DNA of 34,418 nt from an uncultured Actinomycetes bacterium (lineage in GTDB: Bacteria > Actinomycetota > Acidimicrobiia > Acidimicrobiales > SZUA-35): assembly GCA_902826025.1 (NCBI GenBank), contig CADEDH010000068.1:1-34418 (forward strand), written 5' to 3'. Shown piece after piece: positions 7,764 to 15,614 of this stretch. The notes below the pieces were generated by a model that saw nothing but the letters and a program-made list of their open reading frames with translations, was not told the DNA's origin and searched no databases. The stretch's first letter is position 1, and every line of letters begins with the position of its first letter. The position numbers were made by a program, and so were the translations under genes.

Positions 7764-10700
7764 TCGCTCTCTCTTGTCCGCTGGCCAGCGTGATGGGACC
7801 ACTCGTTCGCCCGCGACGCCCTTCTAGCGTGGAGCCGTCACGGGGACCGGGCTGGTTGGCGTCTGGCTCGACCTGCAGTCGTTGGATTCGCCGACCACCG
7901 TCGTCGAGCAGTCGTCGAGTGATTTCCAGGTCATGGTCTAGGACTGCCTTCCGTGTAGTCGTCCAGTCCTCGTGTTGGTCGCTGCCATCGAGCGGCTCAG
8001 CGCCGAGGAGCCCGACGAGTCCAGGGCCGTCGGTGCCGGAGACGCGCCAGGCGTGGCGGTAGGCTGTGATTGCGGCGAGAGCGGCGTCCCATCGATCAGC
8101 AACCCAGGGCACCTCGGGGCGACCTGGGATTAGGTCGGTGAAGGCCCTGGGCGGGTTGCTCATGGCGTGGCGGATGGCCCGGGCCAGTTCAGCCTCGGCC
8201 ATTCGGCGGGCGACGTCGCCGGAGTTCGCTCTATCGCCGGCTCGGCGCTGGCCGGGGGGCTGCAGATAGGGGAGGAGCTCGTCGGCGACGATGGCGGGCT
8301 TCATGGTGGAGTCGGCGATGGTTTCGGCCACCTCTACCACCGGGAGCCGCTCGGGGCGGGCGTCGACACCGTGGGCTTCGCCGCCGAGGGGTCGGGTGGT
8401 GATGAGGGTGTTGCTTCCTCGGCCTCGGGTCAGCATGACGTACAGGGAGTGGATCTCCTCGCCGGGTCGGGCGGTGGATTCGGCTTCGTCGAGGGTGAGG
8501 CCCTGCACGGAGAAGGCGGTGATCGCGTAGCCGAGGTCGATGTGGGATCGTACGACCCGGGCTGGGACGTCGATTTCGCCGAGCCCTTCGAAGCGGATGC
8601 GCAGGCCGTCGGGGCCCGCGCCCGCCACCACCCCGGTCGAGCCATTGGATAGGTAGTTGCGGGGCGCCCCGTCGGGGAACAGCCGCCGGTTGGGTTGGGT
8701 GGCCACCACTTGGTCTCCGACGCCGAACTCCCGCTCCCCGAAGCGGTGGAGACCCGCGACCTGCCCGGCTCGGACACGGATCATCTGGGCGATCAGGTTG
8801 AGCCGCTCCCTCGACACATTGCGGCGATCGATCATCGGGGCCTGCACCCCCCGCTGGAGGCGCTCGAGCCATCCGGCGAGGGCGATCAGCTCGCCCTGCA
8901 TCGGGTCCTCGGCCTGTTTGATCTTCCCGCCAGCGAGGAGAGCGCTGAAGGCGTCCTCGATCTGCCCGAGTCGGAGCAGCTGGGCGGTGCGGACCTCCTG
9001 GGGGTCCTGGAGCCGGCGTTGAAGCCGGAGCTCGGGCGTCCGGGACTGGTAGCAGTTGATCATGTGCTCCCACATTCCCCCAGCCGTGACCGACTGCTGC
9101 TGGGCCGGATCGCCGATCATCCGCAGAGTCGCTCCGGTTCGCCGGCACAGGTGCATGAGAGCGTGCAGGTCCCGGTCGGACAGAGTGGTCGCTTCGTCGA
9201 CCACGAGGATCGTACGGGCGTCGAGCTGCTCGACTCCCATGGCGGCCGCCGTCAGGTAGTGGGCCACGGTCTCCGAGGCGATGCCGGTCTCCCGCCCGAG
9301 ATGTTGCGCTGCCGTTCCCTTCACCGCCGCTCCGAGCACCCGATAGCCGTGGCTCTCCCAGATCTTGCGGGCCGCCCGCATGGTGAACGTCTTGCCGGTG
9401 CCGGGCTGGCCGATCGCCGCCTGGAACTGGTCGCCGGACACCGACCAGCTTCGGATCAGGTCGGCCTGCTCGGCGCCGACGCCTTCCTGTTGGCAGATGG
9501 CGTCGATGGTCGCTTCGTTCACCGTGAGGAGGTGGCCCTGCCCGATGCCTTCTCCCCACCAGTGCACGATGGCCACCTGGGTGCGGACCATGTCGGGGGT
9601 GGTCCACCGCTCCCGGCGGAGCATCGCCCCCACGGTGCGCCCGTCCCGACGGGTGATGAGGCCTCCATCATGTTCGACGGGGATGGCCAGATGGGTCGCC
9701 AGGAACTCGTTGGCGGCCCGAACCACCGCCGCAGCGGGCAGCGGGCGGGGTTGGCCGCCGGGCGCCCAGTGGGTGATGGCGGTGACCAGGTCGCTGAAGT
9801 CGAACGTCGACTCCTCATGGCAGGCCCCGGTTGGTGACGTGGCCAGGAACTGGAACAGGTCCACCTTCTCGGCGTCGTTCAACTCCTCCGACCACGCCGT
9901 CGGCTCGGGAGGCCCTTGCTGGCAGATCGCCGTCTCGTCGAACCCAAGGGTCTCGGCCCGGGCCATCCAGTCCGCCAACACCTCGGCGGCGTCCACGACC
10001 TTCTTTGGGCTCCGGGTGGTACGGGAGATCTCCTGGAGCTCGAACCGCGTGGGCAGGGTGCCGTCGTCGTGGACGAGCTGGCGGGCGGCATCCTCGATCT
10101 CCGACCGGCGGGTGGAGAACTCCCGGATCAGCTCCGTGCCGACCCCGGCGATCTCCCAGACCCCGGAACGACTGTGCCGGGTCCAGGCCAGCCGTGGGAA
10201 CGCCCGGTTGAGCTCCCACCGCAACTGGGCGGTCGCCAGGGCCGAGGCGGTCTTGGCCTCGACGAACAGGAATCGGGCATCGACCGCCCGCCGCTCCCCG
10301 TGAGGGTCTTCGATGAAGTTCATGACCACGTTGTGGATGTGGGGGTGGGGGTCGAGGGCCCGGGAGGTGGCGTGCATGAAGCTGGCCCACACGAGCCCCT
10401 CGGAACTGACCGACGAACCCTTGCGTCGACCCCGGCTTGCGTGCTGGTCGAGATGGTGCATCCCTGCGGCGTTGGCTGCCACGATGGCGTCGACACAGGC
10501 CCGCTTCGTGGCGGGCCCTGACAGCAACGTCAACAACGACACCGACTTCTCCACCGTGGCCACCACGTCGTAGGCCTGCCGCACCGCCGGCGGTCGTCGC
10601 CGCTCCCAGTAGGCGACCAGATCGTCCCGGGCGATCTGCCACCGTCCCTGGTCCCGCCTCGCCGGCAGCCACGCCCTCTTCCACGGCAACGCCCGACCCG

Positions 10701-11397
10701 CCTCACCGGCCTCAATCGCCGATCCGTGCTCGACCCATTCGGCGATGATCCGCCGGATGTGCTGCTCCGTCGTGCCGGTGAGGGACGCCGCCTCGCCGGT
10801 GGTCAACTCCTCCGGCGCAGTGGCCAACCCGGCCAGCACCGCACCGTGCCGCTCGGCCGGATCCACGTCGAGCGCAGCGGCCAGCTCGGCCAAGCCGTCG
10901 GCGGTCAGCCACCGGCTCCTGTCGGCAGCCTCGATGAACAGCCCCGGATCGAGCCGGTCGACCGCCACCAACACCGTCGCCCGGTGCGTGTCGAGCAGCG
11001 CCGCGGCATCGGCGAGACCCCACACCTCGACCCCGTCGATGACCCGGCTGTGCCGACCCCGCTTCAGGGCGGCCCGCCCGGCGGAGCCGCTGGCGCTCAG
11101 CAGCCGCTCGCCGGTCTGATGATGGCGGCCCGACAACAGCTGCTCCAGGACCTCAGCGTCAACCGTCCCCGACAGCCCGAGCCGCTTGGCGCCCTGTCCG
11201 CCCCACCAGCCCTCACCCTCCAGCTGGTCGGCCCGGTAGTACGCGGCGACGGCCTTCGCTCCCGCCGCCTCGGCGAACTGCCCGACCATCGGGCGGTTCT
11301 GATCCGGTGCCTTGCCCATCAGATAGCTGGTGATCCGGCGGGCGGCGTCGGCCTCGCCCCCGGCCCGGGAACCCAGTGCGGTCACCGTGAACCTCAC
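7732..11397 (-). CDS. MobF-family conjugative relaxase/helicase (TrwC/TraA-like)
   Basis: A 1221-residue bifunctional transfer protein. MobF relaxases nick one strand at oriT through an active Tyr, stay covalently attached, and unwind the plasmid with a C-terminal helicase. Visible features: Tyr25 in RRITSYLMG (candidate nucleophile) and Tyr53-Tyr54; QGAKRLGLSG; KSVSLL at ~284-289; the metal-binding triad His351, His353, His355 in PHPHIHNVV; Walker A GQPGTGKT ending at Lys669; a DEAT Walker B (VVDEATTLSD), and late helicase motifs including QGLTLDEAES and VMLTRGRG. Between the N-terminal Tyr region and KSVSLL lie about 170 extra residues compared with R388 TrwC as I recall it. They contain excisionase-like HTH signatures (LTTGEAASLTGTTEQHI near 197-213, then W.IARDDLVAYW). 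GTG 11397 starts the recognisable domain. The open frame extends upstream to 11769 but crosses two hairpins and lacks domain similarity. No coupling protein was seen. Confidence 0.92.
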   Translation of the reverse strand: MRFTVTALGSRAGGEADAARRITSYLMGKAPDQNRPMVGQFAEAAGAKAVAAYYRADQLEGEGWWGGQGAKRLGLSGTVDAEVLEQLLSGRHHQTGERLLSASGSAGRAALKRGRHSRVIDGVEVWGLADAAALLDTHRATVLVAVDRLDPGLFIEAADRSRWLTADGLAELAAALDVDPAERHGAVLAGLATAPEELTTGEAASLTGTTEQHIRRIIAEWVEHGSAIEAGEAGRALPWKRAWLPARRDQGRWQIARDDLVAYWERRRPPAVRQAYDVVATVEKSVSLLTLLSGPATKRACVDAIVAANAAGMHHLDQHASRGRRKGSSVSSEGLVWASFMHATSRALDPHPHIHNVVMNFIEDPHGERRAVDARFLFVEAKTASALATAQLRWELNRAFPRLAWTRHSRSGVWEIAGVGTELIREFSTRRSEIEDAARQLVHDDGTLPTRFELQEISRTTRSPKKVVDAAEVLADWMARAETLGFDETAICQQGPPEPTAWSEELNDAEKVDLFQFLATSPTGACHEESTFDFSDLVTAITHWAPGGQPRPLPAAAVVRAANEFLATHLAIPVEHDGGLITRRDGRTVGAMLRRERWTTPDMVRTQVAIVHWWGEGIGQGHLLTVNEATIDAICQQEGVGAEQADLIRSWSVSGDQFQAAIGQPGTGKTFTMRAARKIWESHGYRVLGAAVKGTAAQHLGRETGIASETVAHYLTAAAMGVEQLDARTILVVDEATTLSDRDLHALMHLCRRTGATLRMIGDPAQQQSVTAGGMWEHMINCYQSRTPELRLQRRLQDPQEVRTAQLLRLGQIEDAFSALLAGGKIKQAEDPMQGELIALAGWLERLQRGVQAPMIDRRNVSRERLNLIAQMIRVRAGQVAGLHRFGEREFGVGDQVVATQPNRRLFPDGAPRNYLSNGSTGVVAGAGPDGLRIRFEGLGEIDVPARVVRSHIDLGYAITAFSVQGLTLDEAESTARPGEEIHSLYVMLTRGRGSNTLITTRPLGGEAHGVDARPERLPVVEVAETIADSTMKPAIVADELLPYLQPPGQRRAGDRANSGDVARRMAEAELARAIRHAMSNPPRAFTDLIPGRPEVPWVADRWDAALAAITAYRHAWRVSGTDGPGLVGLLGAEPLDGSDQHEDWTTTRKAVLDHDLEITRRLLDDGGRRIQRLQVEPDANQPGPRDGSTLEGRRGRTSGPITLASGQERASESWGRRLPP

Positions 11398-11409
11398 CGC
11401 CCCACCACC

Positions 11410-11449
11410 CCGTGTCCCTCCCGCCGGGGCACCGGCCGGAGGGACACGG
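11410..11449. repeat. Perfect 12-bp inverted repeat upstream of the relaxase (candidate oriT part)
   Basis: CCGTGTCCCTCC (11410-11421) is exactly complementary to GGAGGGACACGG (11438-11449), with a 16-nt loop. It lies 13 nt upstream of the relaxase GTG. MobF relaxases recognise a hairpin next to their nick site, and oriT is often beside the relaxase gene. An attenuator for relaxase expression is the alternative. Confidence 0.6.
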
Positions 11450-11458
11450 TGCCGCCAG

Positions 11459-11481
11459 GCAGCTTGCGGAACGCAAGCTGC
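11459..11481. repeat. Perfect 9-bp inverted repeat, second hairpin of the candidate oriT
   Basis: GCAGCTTGC (11459-11467) and GCAAGCTGC (11473-11481) flank GGAAC. The hairpin is followed by the less GC-rich AAGAGTTTGTCTCTGG, the kind of sequence in which a nick site could lie. It is 9 bp from the larger inverted repeat. The function is inferred from position. Confidence 0.55.
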
Positions 11482-12170
11482 AAGAGTTTGTCTCTGGATC
11501 GGGTGGTGCGCGGCTCGGTCGGATGGCGGCGGTCGGACTGGATGGCTGAGCGCGGTGCGGGGGTTGAGGCGCGGCTGGTGCTGTCGGTACGCGAGGTGGT
11601 TGTAGGGAGCGTCGGCGGTCGTGGCAGCTGGTGTTCGGCTGGGATGGTGGTGACGTGGGGTCGGCCTGGCGGCGGGTTGGGTGCCGTCGCGAGGACGATG
11701 CCGGCGGGGACGGTTGCCGGCGAGCGGGGTGGGGCGGGCCGAGGTGGGGGAGTCGGGTGCATCGCCCAATTAGGGTCCGGCAACGGCCCTGCTGCGAGGG
11801 CACCAGCACCCTGGGGGCAGCCGGAGGTTCGGCCCTGACGAGACCACCCGGGCGTCGGCGAAGCGGGGCTGGACGCTGTGTTCACATCGCAGCGGGCATC
11901 CGGTGGGCCCTACGGGGGCCAAGGAACCCCGGGCCCGGGCGGTTCCGCTCGCGGAGTTGGCCGCGACCACCCTGCCCGGTGGCTCACCAGAGTCTCGGCG
12001 CCCACAGCACCGATTGAGCATTCGGCGGAGGTGCGGGCAGGGGAGCGGCCCGGGGCGCAGCTCGGCCGAAGGGCGGGTCCCGCCAGATCCTCCCCCGAGG
12101 TATGGATGCTCAGGCTGCTGCCGAGCACCACAGGCATGGGTGCGGCCGCCAGGGCCTCGCCCGGGGAGAC
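11482..12170. other. Non-coding spacer between relaxase and small HTH gene
   Basis: No gene of recognisable family lies in these ~690 bases. Open frames on both strands (for example 11631-12017 and 11903-12247) are Gly/Arg/Pro-rich with no domain similarity. Given the two inverted repeats at its left edge, the stretch may belong to a transfer origin or carry the relaxase promoter. No iterons or clear direct repeats were found by eye. Confidence 0.35.
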
Positions 12171-12476
12171 CTACGCCTCGGGACGGGCGGTGGGAGAGGT
12201 GGTGGTCTCGCCCTGGCCGGAGCGTCGTGAGAGCGCGTTGGCGCTGAGGTCGTACTTGCCCTGGTAGAACTGCTGGCGTGGGATGCCGGTGACCCGGGCG
12301 ATCTCGGTCATGTTCATCCCGGTCTCCAGCGCCCTGGTGATCGCCGCCTGGATCTCGGCCTTGGTTGGTGCCGCCGCCCGTCGCTCGCGGATGCCGTTCA
12401 GCCAGTCGTCCACCGTCTGGTAGCCGTTGGCGCTGAGGTAGTCCTCGGCGGTTCGACGCTCGGGGCGGGGAGGCAT
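12171..12476 (-). CDS. Small helix-turn-helix DNA-binding protein
   Basis: A 101-residue protein. The central region contains KAEIQAAITRALETG then MNMTEIARVTGIPRQQFYQ, a helix-turn-helix of the kind seen in small regulators and plasmid control proteins. The N-terminal half (RRTAEDYLSANGY, VDDWLNGI) is unrecognised. ATG 12476 is the best start: it has no Shine-Dalgarno but a TATGGT box 6 nt upstream, typical of leaderless actinobacterial mRNAs. The sequence GTCAATAC, half of the palindrome at the neighbouring promoter (13873-13887), overlaps this start. That suggests it may autoregulate and also repress the DUF932-like gene, but this is inferred. Confidence 0.6.
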   Translation of the reverse strand: MPPRPERRTAEDYLSANGYQTVDDWLNGIRERRAAAPTKAEIQAAITRALETGMNMTEIARVTGIPRQQFYQGKYDLSANALSRRSGQGETTTSPTARPEA

Positions 12477-12488
12477 GTCAATACCATA
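12477..12488 (-). promoter_or_regulatory. Leaderless promoter with operator half-site
   Basis: On the minus strand TATGGT (12483-12488) fits the actinobacterial -10 consensus TAnnnT and lies 6 nt from the ATG at 12476, the spacing expected for a leaderless transcript. GTCAATAC (plus 12477-12484) equals the first eight bases of the palindrome at 13873-13887. Confidence 0.5.
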
Positions 12489-12621
12489 GGCGCACCCCGG
12501 GGGCACCCGGCGGCCCGCCAGGTGCGCCCGGACCGGGGGTGCAGATGGTGGCGGCGGCCAGGTGATGGCCGGGGTCGGCACGGCCGGTGGCCGCCCGCGT
12601 CCCCCGGCCACCACGGGCTGC

Positions 12622-13808
12622 TCAGGCACGCTGGGCCGCCAGCTCCATGGCCGGGATGGCCAGCGCCTCGAGCTCGGCGGCCCGGTCGGGGTCGACCACG
12701 GCCTGGGCGTGGGCGGTCATGGCCTGCATCACACCGCCGGCCGTGCACTGTCCGCCCCGCACGAACAGATCGAGGATGGCTGCCGCCTCGTCCTCGGTCC
12801 ACGCCTGCCGCTTGGCCACGTGCTCCAGCGTCGTGGTCGGCTCGCTCAGCTCCACGGCGGCCGTGGCCTCGAGCGAGCGGATGGCCGCTTCCAGGTAGTC
12901 GGCCGACAGGAACTGGGCGACGGCGTCGCGGGCCCGGAGCTTGATCACCTCGAGGGCAGCCCGCTGGGTGTCAGCCGCCCACGTGATCTCGCCCTCGTCG
13001 AGAGCCGAGCCGAGGTGGACACAGCGCATCACGTCCTTGGTGATCACGAGCCCGTTCGAGCAGACCTCGACGACCATGCGGGGGGTGATGGCGAACGCCC
13101 CGCCGCCGATCTCGGAGTTGGTCACCTCGAACCCGGCGAAGACGAGCGGCGAGGCCTCGCCCGGGGCCCGGAAGGGTGACCGGTACCCCTTCCAGAGCTC
13201 GGTGGCCACGTAGGCGATGGCGGGGGCCTGGACCCGGACCCGCATGCGGGCGTCGGTCAGGTCGGCTGACACCACATCGACCTCGGTGCCGGTGGCGTGG
13301 ATGCCCGACAGGGTGGCGAGCAGGACGTCCCGGTGTCGAAGATGTTGTAGCGGCGGGACAGCATCGCCCGCCCGTAGTGGGTGCCGCCCGCATCGTCGCC
13401 CCGGTAGGTGCGGAGCATGAACGAGGGCGGCGCATCGTGGGCGAAGCGGGCGCCGAACAGGGAGTCAAACGCGTCCCGGTAGGCGCTGCGCTCCATCTCC
13501 GCCGTGAGCTGGGCGATGGGGTCGGCATCGTCCAGATCCTCGGGGTTGGTCATCGCGCGGGTGTGTAGCTCGCGGGCCAGCTGGGTGGGCACCCGGAGCC
13601 GGGCCGACATGGAAGCGATCATGTCGGGTCCCGGCTCGATCACCATCGCTCCGTGGTCGGTGCCGTCGGCGATCTGGAGTCGTCCATCGGTGACCTCCAC
13701 CAGGTCGCGGCCGACGACCACGTCGACCTTGCGGGTCTGGTCGCCTTCGAGCCGGGTGACCAGGGTCTCGAGGTCGATGTTGCGGAGGGTGGTGGGCTGG
13801 GTGGTCAT
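12622..13808 (-). pseudogene. DUF932-like plasmid/phage protein interrupted by a one-base frameshift
   Basis: The first frame runs from ATG 13808 to about 13334 (MTTQPTTLRNIDLETLV to RRYNIFDTG). The rest (DVLLATLSG, then VDVVSADLTDARMRV to the stop at 12622) continues in the next frame. Restoring one G in the ACCGGGACGTCC region (plus CCC at 13329-13331) joins them into a ~395-residue protein with no other defect. Blocks such as FMLRTYRGDD, FEVTNSEIGGGAF and EVCSNGLVITKD are typical of the DUF932 family, common on plasmids and prophages and of unknown biochemical role. Because the remaining sequence is clean, the shift could be a sequencing error. Expression is probably from the promoter at 13849-13877 and controlled through its palindrome. 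Confidence 0.8.
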
Positions 13809-13839
13809 GGCTGCCGCCTTTCAGGGCCTGAACTGGTAT

Positions 13840-13854
13840 GTCATTACCATTGTC
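13840..13854. promoter_or_regulatory. Imperfect operator-like inverted repeat
   Basis: GTCATTACCATTGTC is a degenerate version of the perfect palindrome 18 bp to its right and covers the -10 element of the minus-strand promoter. Confidence 0.45.
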
Positions 13855-13877
13855 AGACCAGGTGCAGCTTGTGTCAA
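13849..13877 (-). promoter_or_regulatory. Sigma-70-type promoter of the DUF932-like gene
   Basis: The minus strand reads TTGACA (plus 13872-13877), exactly 17 nt, then GACAAT (plus 13849-13854, four of six matches to TATAAT). The start codon is at 13808, about 40 nt from the -10, preceded by AAAGGCGG. The perfect -35 hexamer overlaps the palindrome at 13873-13887, so a repressor bound there would block RNA polymerase. Confidence 0.65.
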
Positions 13878-13887
13878 TACTATTGAC
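13873..13887. promoter_or_regulatory. Perfect palindromic operator candidate
   Basis: GTCAATACTATTGAC consists of two perfect 7-bp arms around a central C and overlaps the -35 box. A half copy (GTCAATAC) occurs at the start of the small HTH gene at 12476, the only candidate regulator encoded between the two sites. Confidence 0.6.
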
Positions 13888-13906
13888 ATGCCGGGCGGCG
13901 AGGGCG

Positions 13907-14899
13907 TCAGGCGGCTCGCGGGTGGTGCTCAACTCTCAGTTCGTCGAGCGATGCGAGCACGACCGGCCGGTACCGGTCGGCGTTGACCCGCAGTGCCCGG
14001 TTGACCTCCTTCTGCAGATCCCGGATAGTCTCGTAGCTGGCTCCGATCTCAGCTGCGATCGAGGCTCCGGTGGCTTCGGTTCCGGCGGCCGCCGCCGCCA
14101 TCCGCCGATGCAGGTAGGCCCGCAGCCGGCGCCGCTGGCCCTCGTAGAGCCGGTGCCCGGGATTCCAGTTGAAGAATTCGGCCATCTCGTCAGTGAGGGC
14201 TTCGCTCAGCTGCTCGACGGCATCGGTGAGCACGATCCGGCGGTCCACCTCCTCGAAGGCGCCGGCTCCACCGGCGGGGTCGGGACGAAGCCACGAGGGC
14301 GGCATCCCCTCGCGCCAGCGGAAGAGAGGGAAGGGATCATCCTCGTCGTCGGCCTCTATTCGCTCTCCGGCGAAGAGGGCGGGATCGACAACATCGCAGG
14401 GAAGCCGATCGGCCGAGCGGCGGTCCCGTCCCGTGGGCGCGGTCGACCGGCGGAGTCGGGCGGCGATGGCGAAGAAGATCGACGCCTGATTGGTTTCGAG
14501 GTTGATGTGGTGGATGTGGGTCCACAGGTCCGCCACCGCCGTGGCGGCCGCTGCCCGGCGACCGCCGGCGCCCGGACGGCTGTAGTCGTCGGCCCGGGCC
14601 ACCGACATGATGGCCGGGATGAACTGACAGACCACGGCCCAGGTGGCGACCTCGGCCTCGGGGTCCTCGGAACGAGCGATCCTGATGAGGGCCCGCACCT
14701 GCGGGTCGTTCATGGATCCAAGTCGGTCGAACAGCTGGGCCTGACTGACGCCCGCCAGGTCGGGCTCGGTCATCGCCCACCGGTCCATGGCGGCTTGGAG
14801 CTGTACCGGGCGGGCGACGATCGGACGGATCGCGTTCCCGAGATCGCACAGGTGGCGCTGCCACTGGGGCGGCACCTGGTTGAGCACTGCGACAGCCAT
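13907..14899 (-). CDS. Putative DNA-binding protein with sigma-70-like architecture
   Basis: A 330-residue protein of uncertain family. ATG 14899 is preceded by a near-ideal AGGAGGT (14907-14913) at 7 nt, which rules out the longer open frame reaching 15220. The N-terminal half has helical segments (EAEVATWAVVCQFIPAIMSV, then TAVADLWTHIHHINLE and ASIFFAIAARLRR) with spacing reminiscent of sigma-70 region 2. The C-terminus, SIAAEIGASYETIRDLQKEV, reads as a helix-turn-helix like region 4. A sigma-like or plasmid regulatory role is therefore suggested but not proven. It lies upstream of the DUF932-like gene on the same strand, but that gene has its own promoter. The strong ribosome-binding site implies efficient translation. 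Confidence 0.6.
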   Translation of the reverse strand: MAVAVLNQVPPQWQRHLCDLGNAIRPIVARPVQLQAAMDRWAMTEPDLAGVSQAQLFDRLGSMNDPQVRALIRIARSEDPEAEVATWAVVCQFIPAIMSVARADDYSRPGAGGRRAAAATAVADLWTHIHHINLETNQASIFFAIAARLRRSTAPTGRDRRSADRLPCDVVDPALFAGERIEADDEDDPFPLFRWREGMPPSWLRPDPAGGAGAFEEVDRRIVLTDAVEQLSEALTDEMAEFFNWNPGHRLYEGQRRRLRAYLHRRMAAAAAGTEATGASIAAEIGASYETIRDLQKEVNRALRVNADRYRPVVLASLDELRVEHHPRAA

Positions 14900-15123
14900 T
14901 ACGCTTACCTCCTGAAGCGCCGCTCCGGCTCCTGATCCGGCCCTCGGACCCGCCGGTGCGGCTGCCAACGACGGTCGATGGGGGAGGGTGATCAGCGGGG
15001 TCCCGCCACGGGCACGGGGCAGGGTGCGGCTCGGGGTGCACCTGGCACCAGGAGAGCCTGCCGGTCTCCAACCGGACGTCGCGGTGCGCTCCCGCCCGCC
15101 GGCCTCCGGGGCGGCCGCAACGA

Positions 15124-15143
15124 ATATGTATTGCTGTACATAT
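15124..15143. repeat. AT-rich perfect inverted repeat
   Basis: ATATGTA (15124-15130) and TACATAT (15137-15143) flank TTGCTG. This is an AT-rich island in GC-rich surroundings, immediately beside the GC hairpins at 15157-15230. It could be an operator or an unwinding site. Confidence 0.6.
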
Positions 15144-15156
15144 GCGGTGCGGCTGG

Positions 15157-15197
15157 TGCACGGCGCCAATACGGAGAGGCGCCGTTGACGCCGTGCA
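15157..15197. repeat. Two overlapping, mutually exclusive inverted repeats
   Basis: TGCACGGCG (15157-15165) pairs with CGCCGTGCA (15189-15197), and inside it ACGGCGCC (15160-15167) pairs with GGCGCCGT (15178-15185). Both are perfect, and they share bases 15160-15165, so only one can form at a time. Confidence 0.6.
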
Positions 15198-15213
15198 TGT
15201 GCGCCGCATGCCC

Positions 15214-15230
15214 GCCGCACCTCGTGCGGC
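15214..15230. repeat. Tight 7-bp hairpin
   Basis: GCCGCAC, loop CTC, then GTGCGGC: a perfect stem with a three-base loop, third in the cluster of inverted repeats upstream of parA. Confidence 0.6.
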
Positions 15231-15614
15231 CGAGCTACTGCTGACTCACGGCACCGCTGAGCGGAGAGCGCGCAGGTTTGACGTAGCTGATGCGGGGCAT
15301 CGACGCTGCCTCTGCGCAGCCTGCCAGTAGAAGGTCCGTGCGAGCTACGCGGGATCTGCGCATCACCTGAGGCGTGGGGCCGCAGGTCTGGCGTCGGTAC
15401 CGGTTGCCGGTGATGTGGCGGAAACGTGACCGTACGGCGGGCTGCGGATAGGACTGACGTCGGGCCGCCGCAGTGCGCTGCCGGGAGTTCACGTAGACCC
15501 TTGCGCTAACTCCGGGTCGACCTTACGTTGGACTGCGTCGGCTCCGCCCCCTCTCCCGCCGCAACCGGGGCATCGCCAGCCGGCGTCGGTCAGCGCGCTC
15601 GAAGGGAGTGTGGG

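Larger units (their letters stand above)
14914..15614. other. Intergenic control region between divergent plasmid genes
   Basis: About 700 bases separate the sigma-like gene and parA and hold no recognisable gene. The part 15124-15230 is packed with inverted repeats. The part 15231-15600 has no clear repeat apart from an imperfect pair, CGGGAGTT near 15480 and AACTCCGG near 15507. This is the natural place for divergent promoters, a centromere-like parS, or a replication or transfer origin. No iterons or DnaA-box cluster was seen by eye. Confidence 0.45.

Noticed and set aside
11398..11769. Longer relaxase start
   Set aside because: The extension is Pro/Arg/Thr-rich, crosses two perfect hairpins and adds residues before the candidate nucleophile region that normally lies at the N-terminus.
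8695..11838. Long plus-strand frames (380, 312 and 370 codons) opposite the relaxase
   Set aside because: They mirror the relaxase codons; the minus strand has catalytic His triad, Walker A and helicase motifs, the plus strand has none.
13888..13986. Short plus-strand ORF starting ATG just after the palindrome
   Set aside because: 32 codons, basic and low complexity, overlapping the end of a minus-strand gene; the palindrome is better explained as an operator of the minus-strand promoter.
13838..14935. 365-codon plus-strand frame
   Set aside because: Antisense to the gene at 13907-14899, which has a near-perfect AGGAGGT and folded-protein composition.
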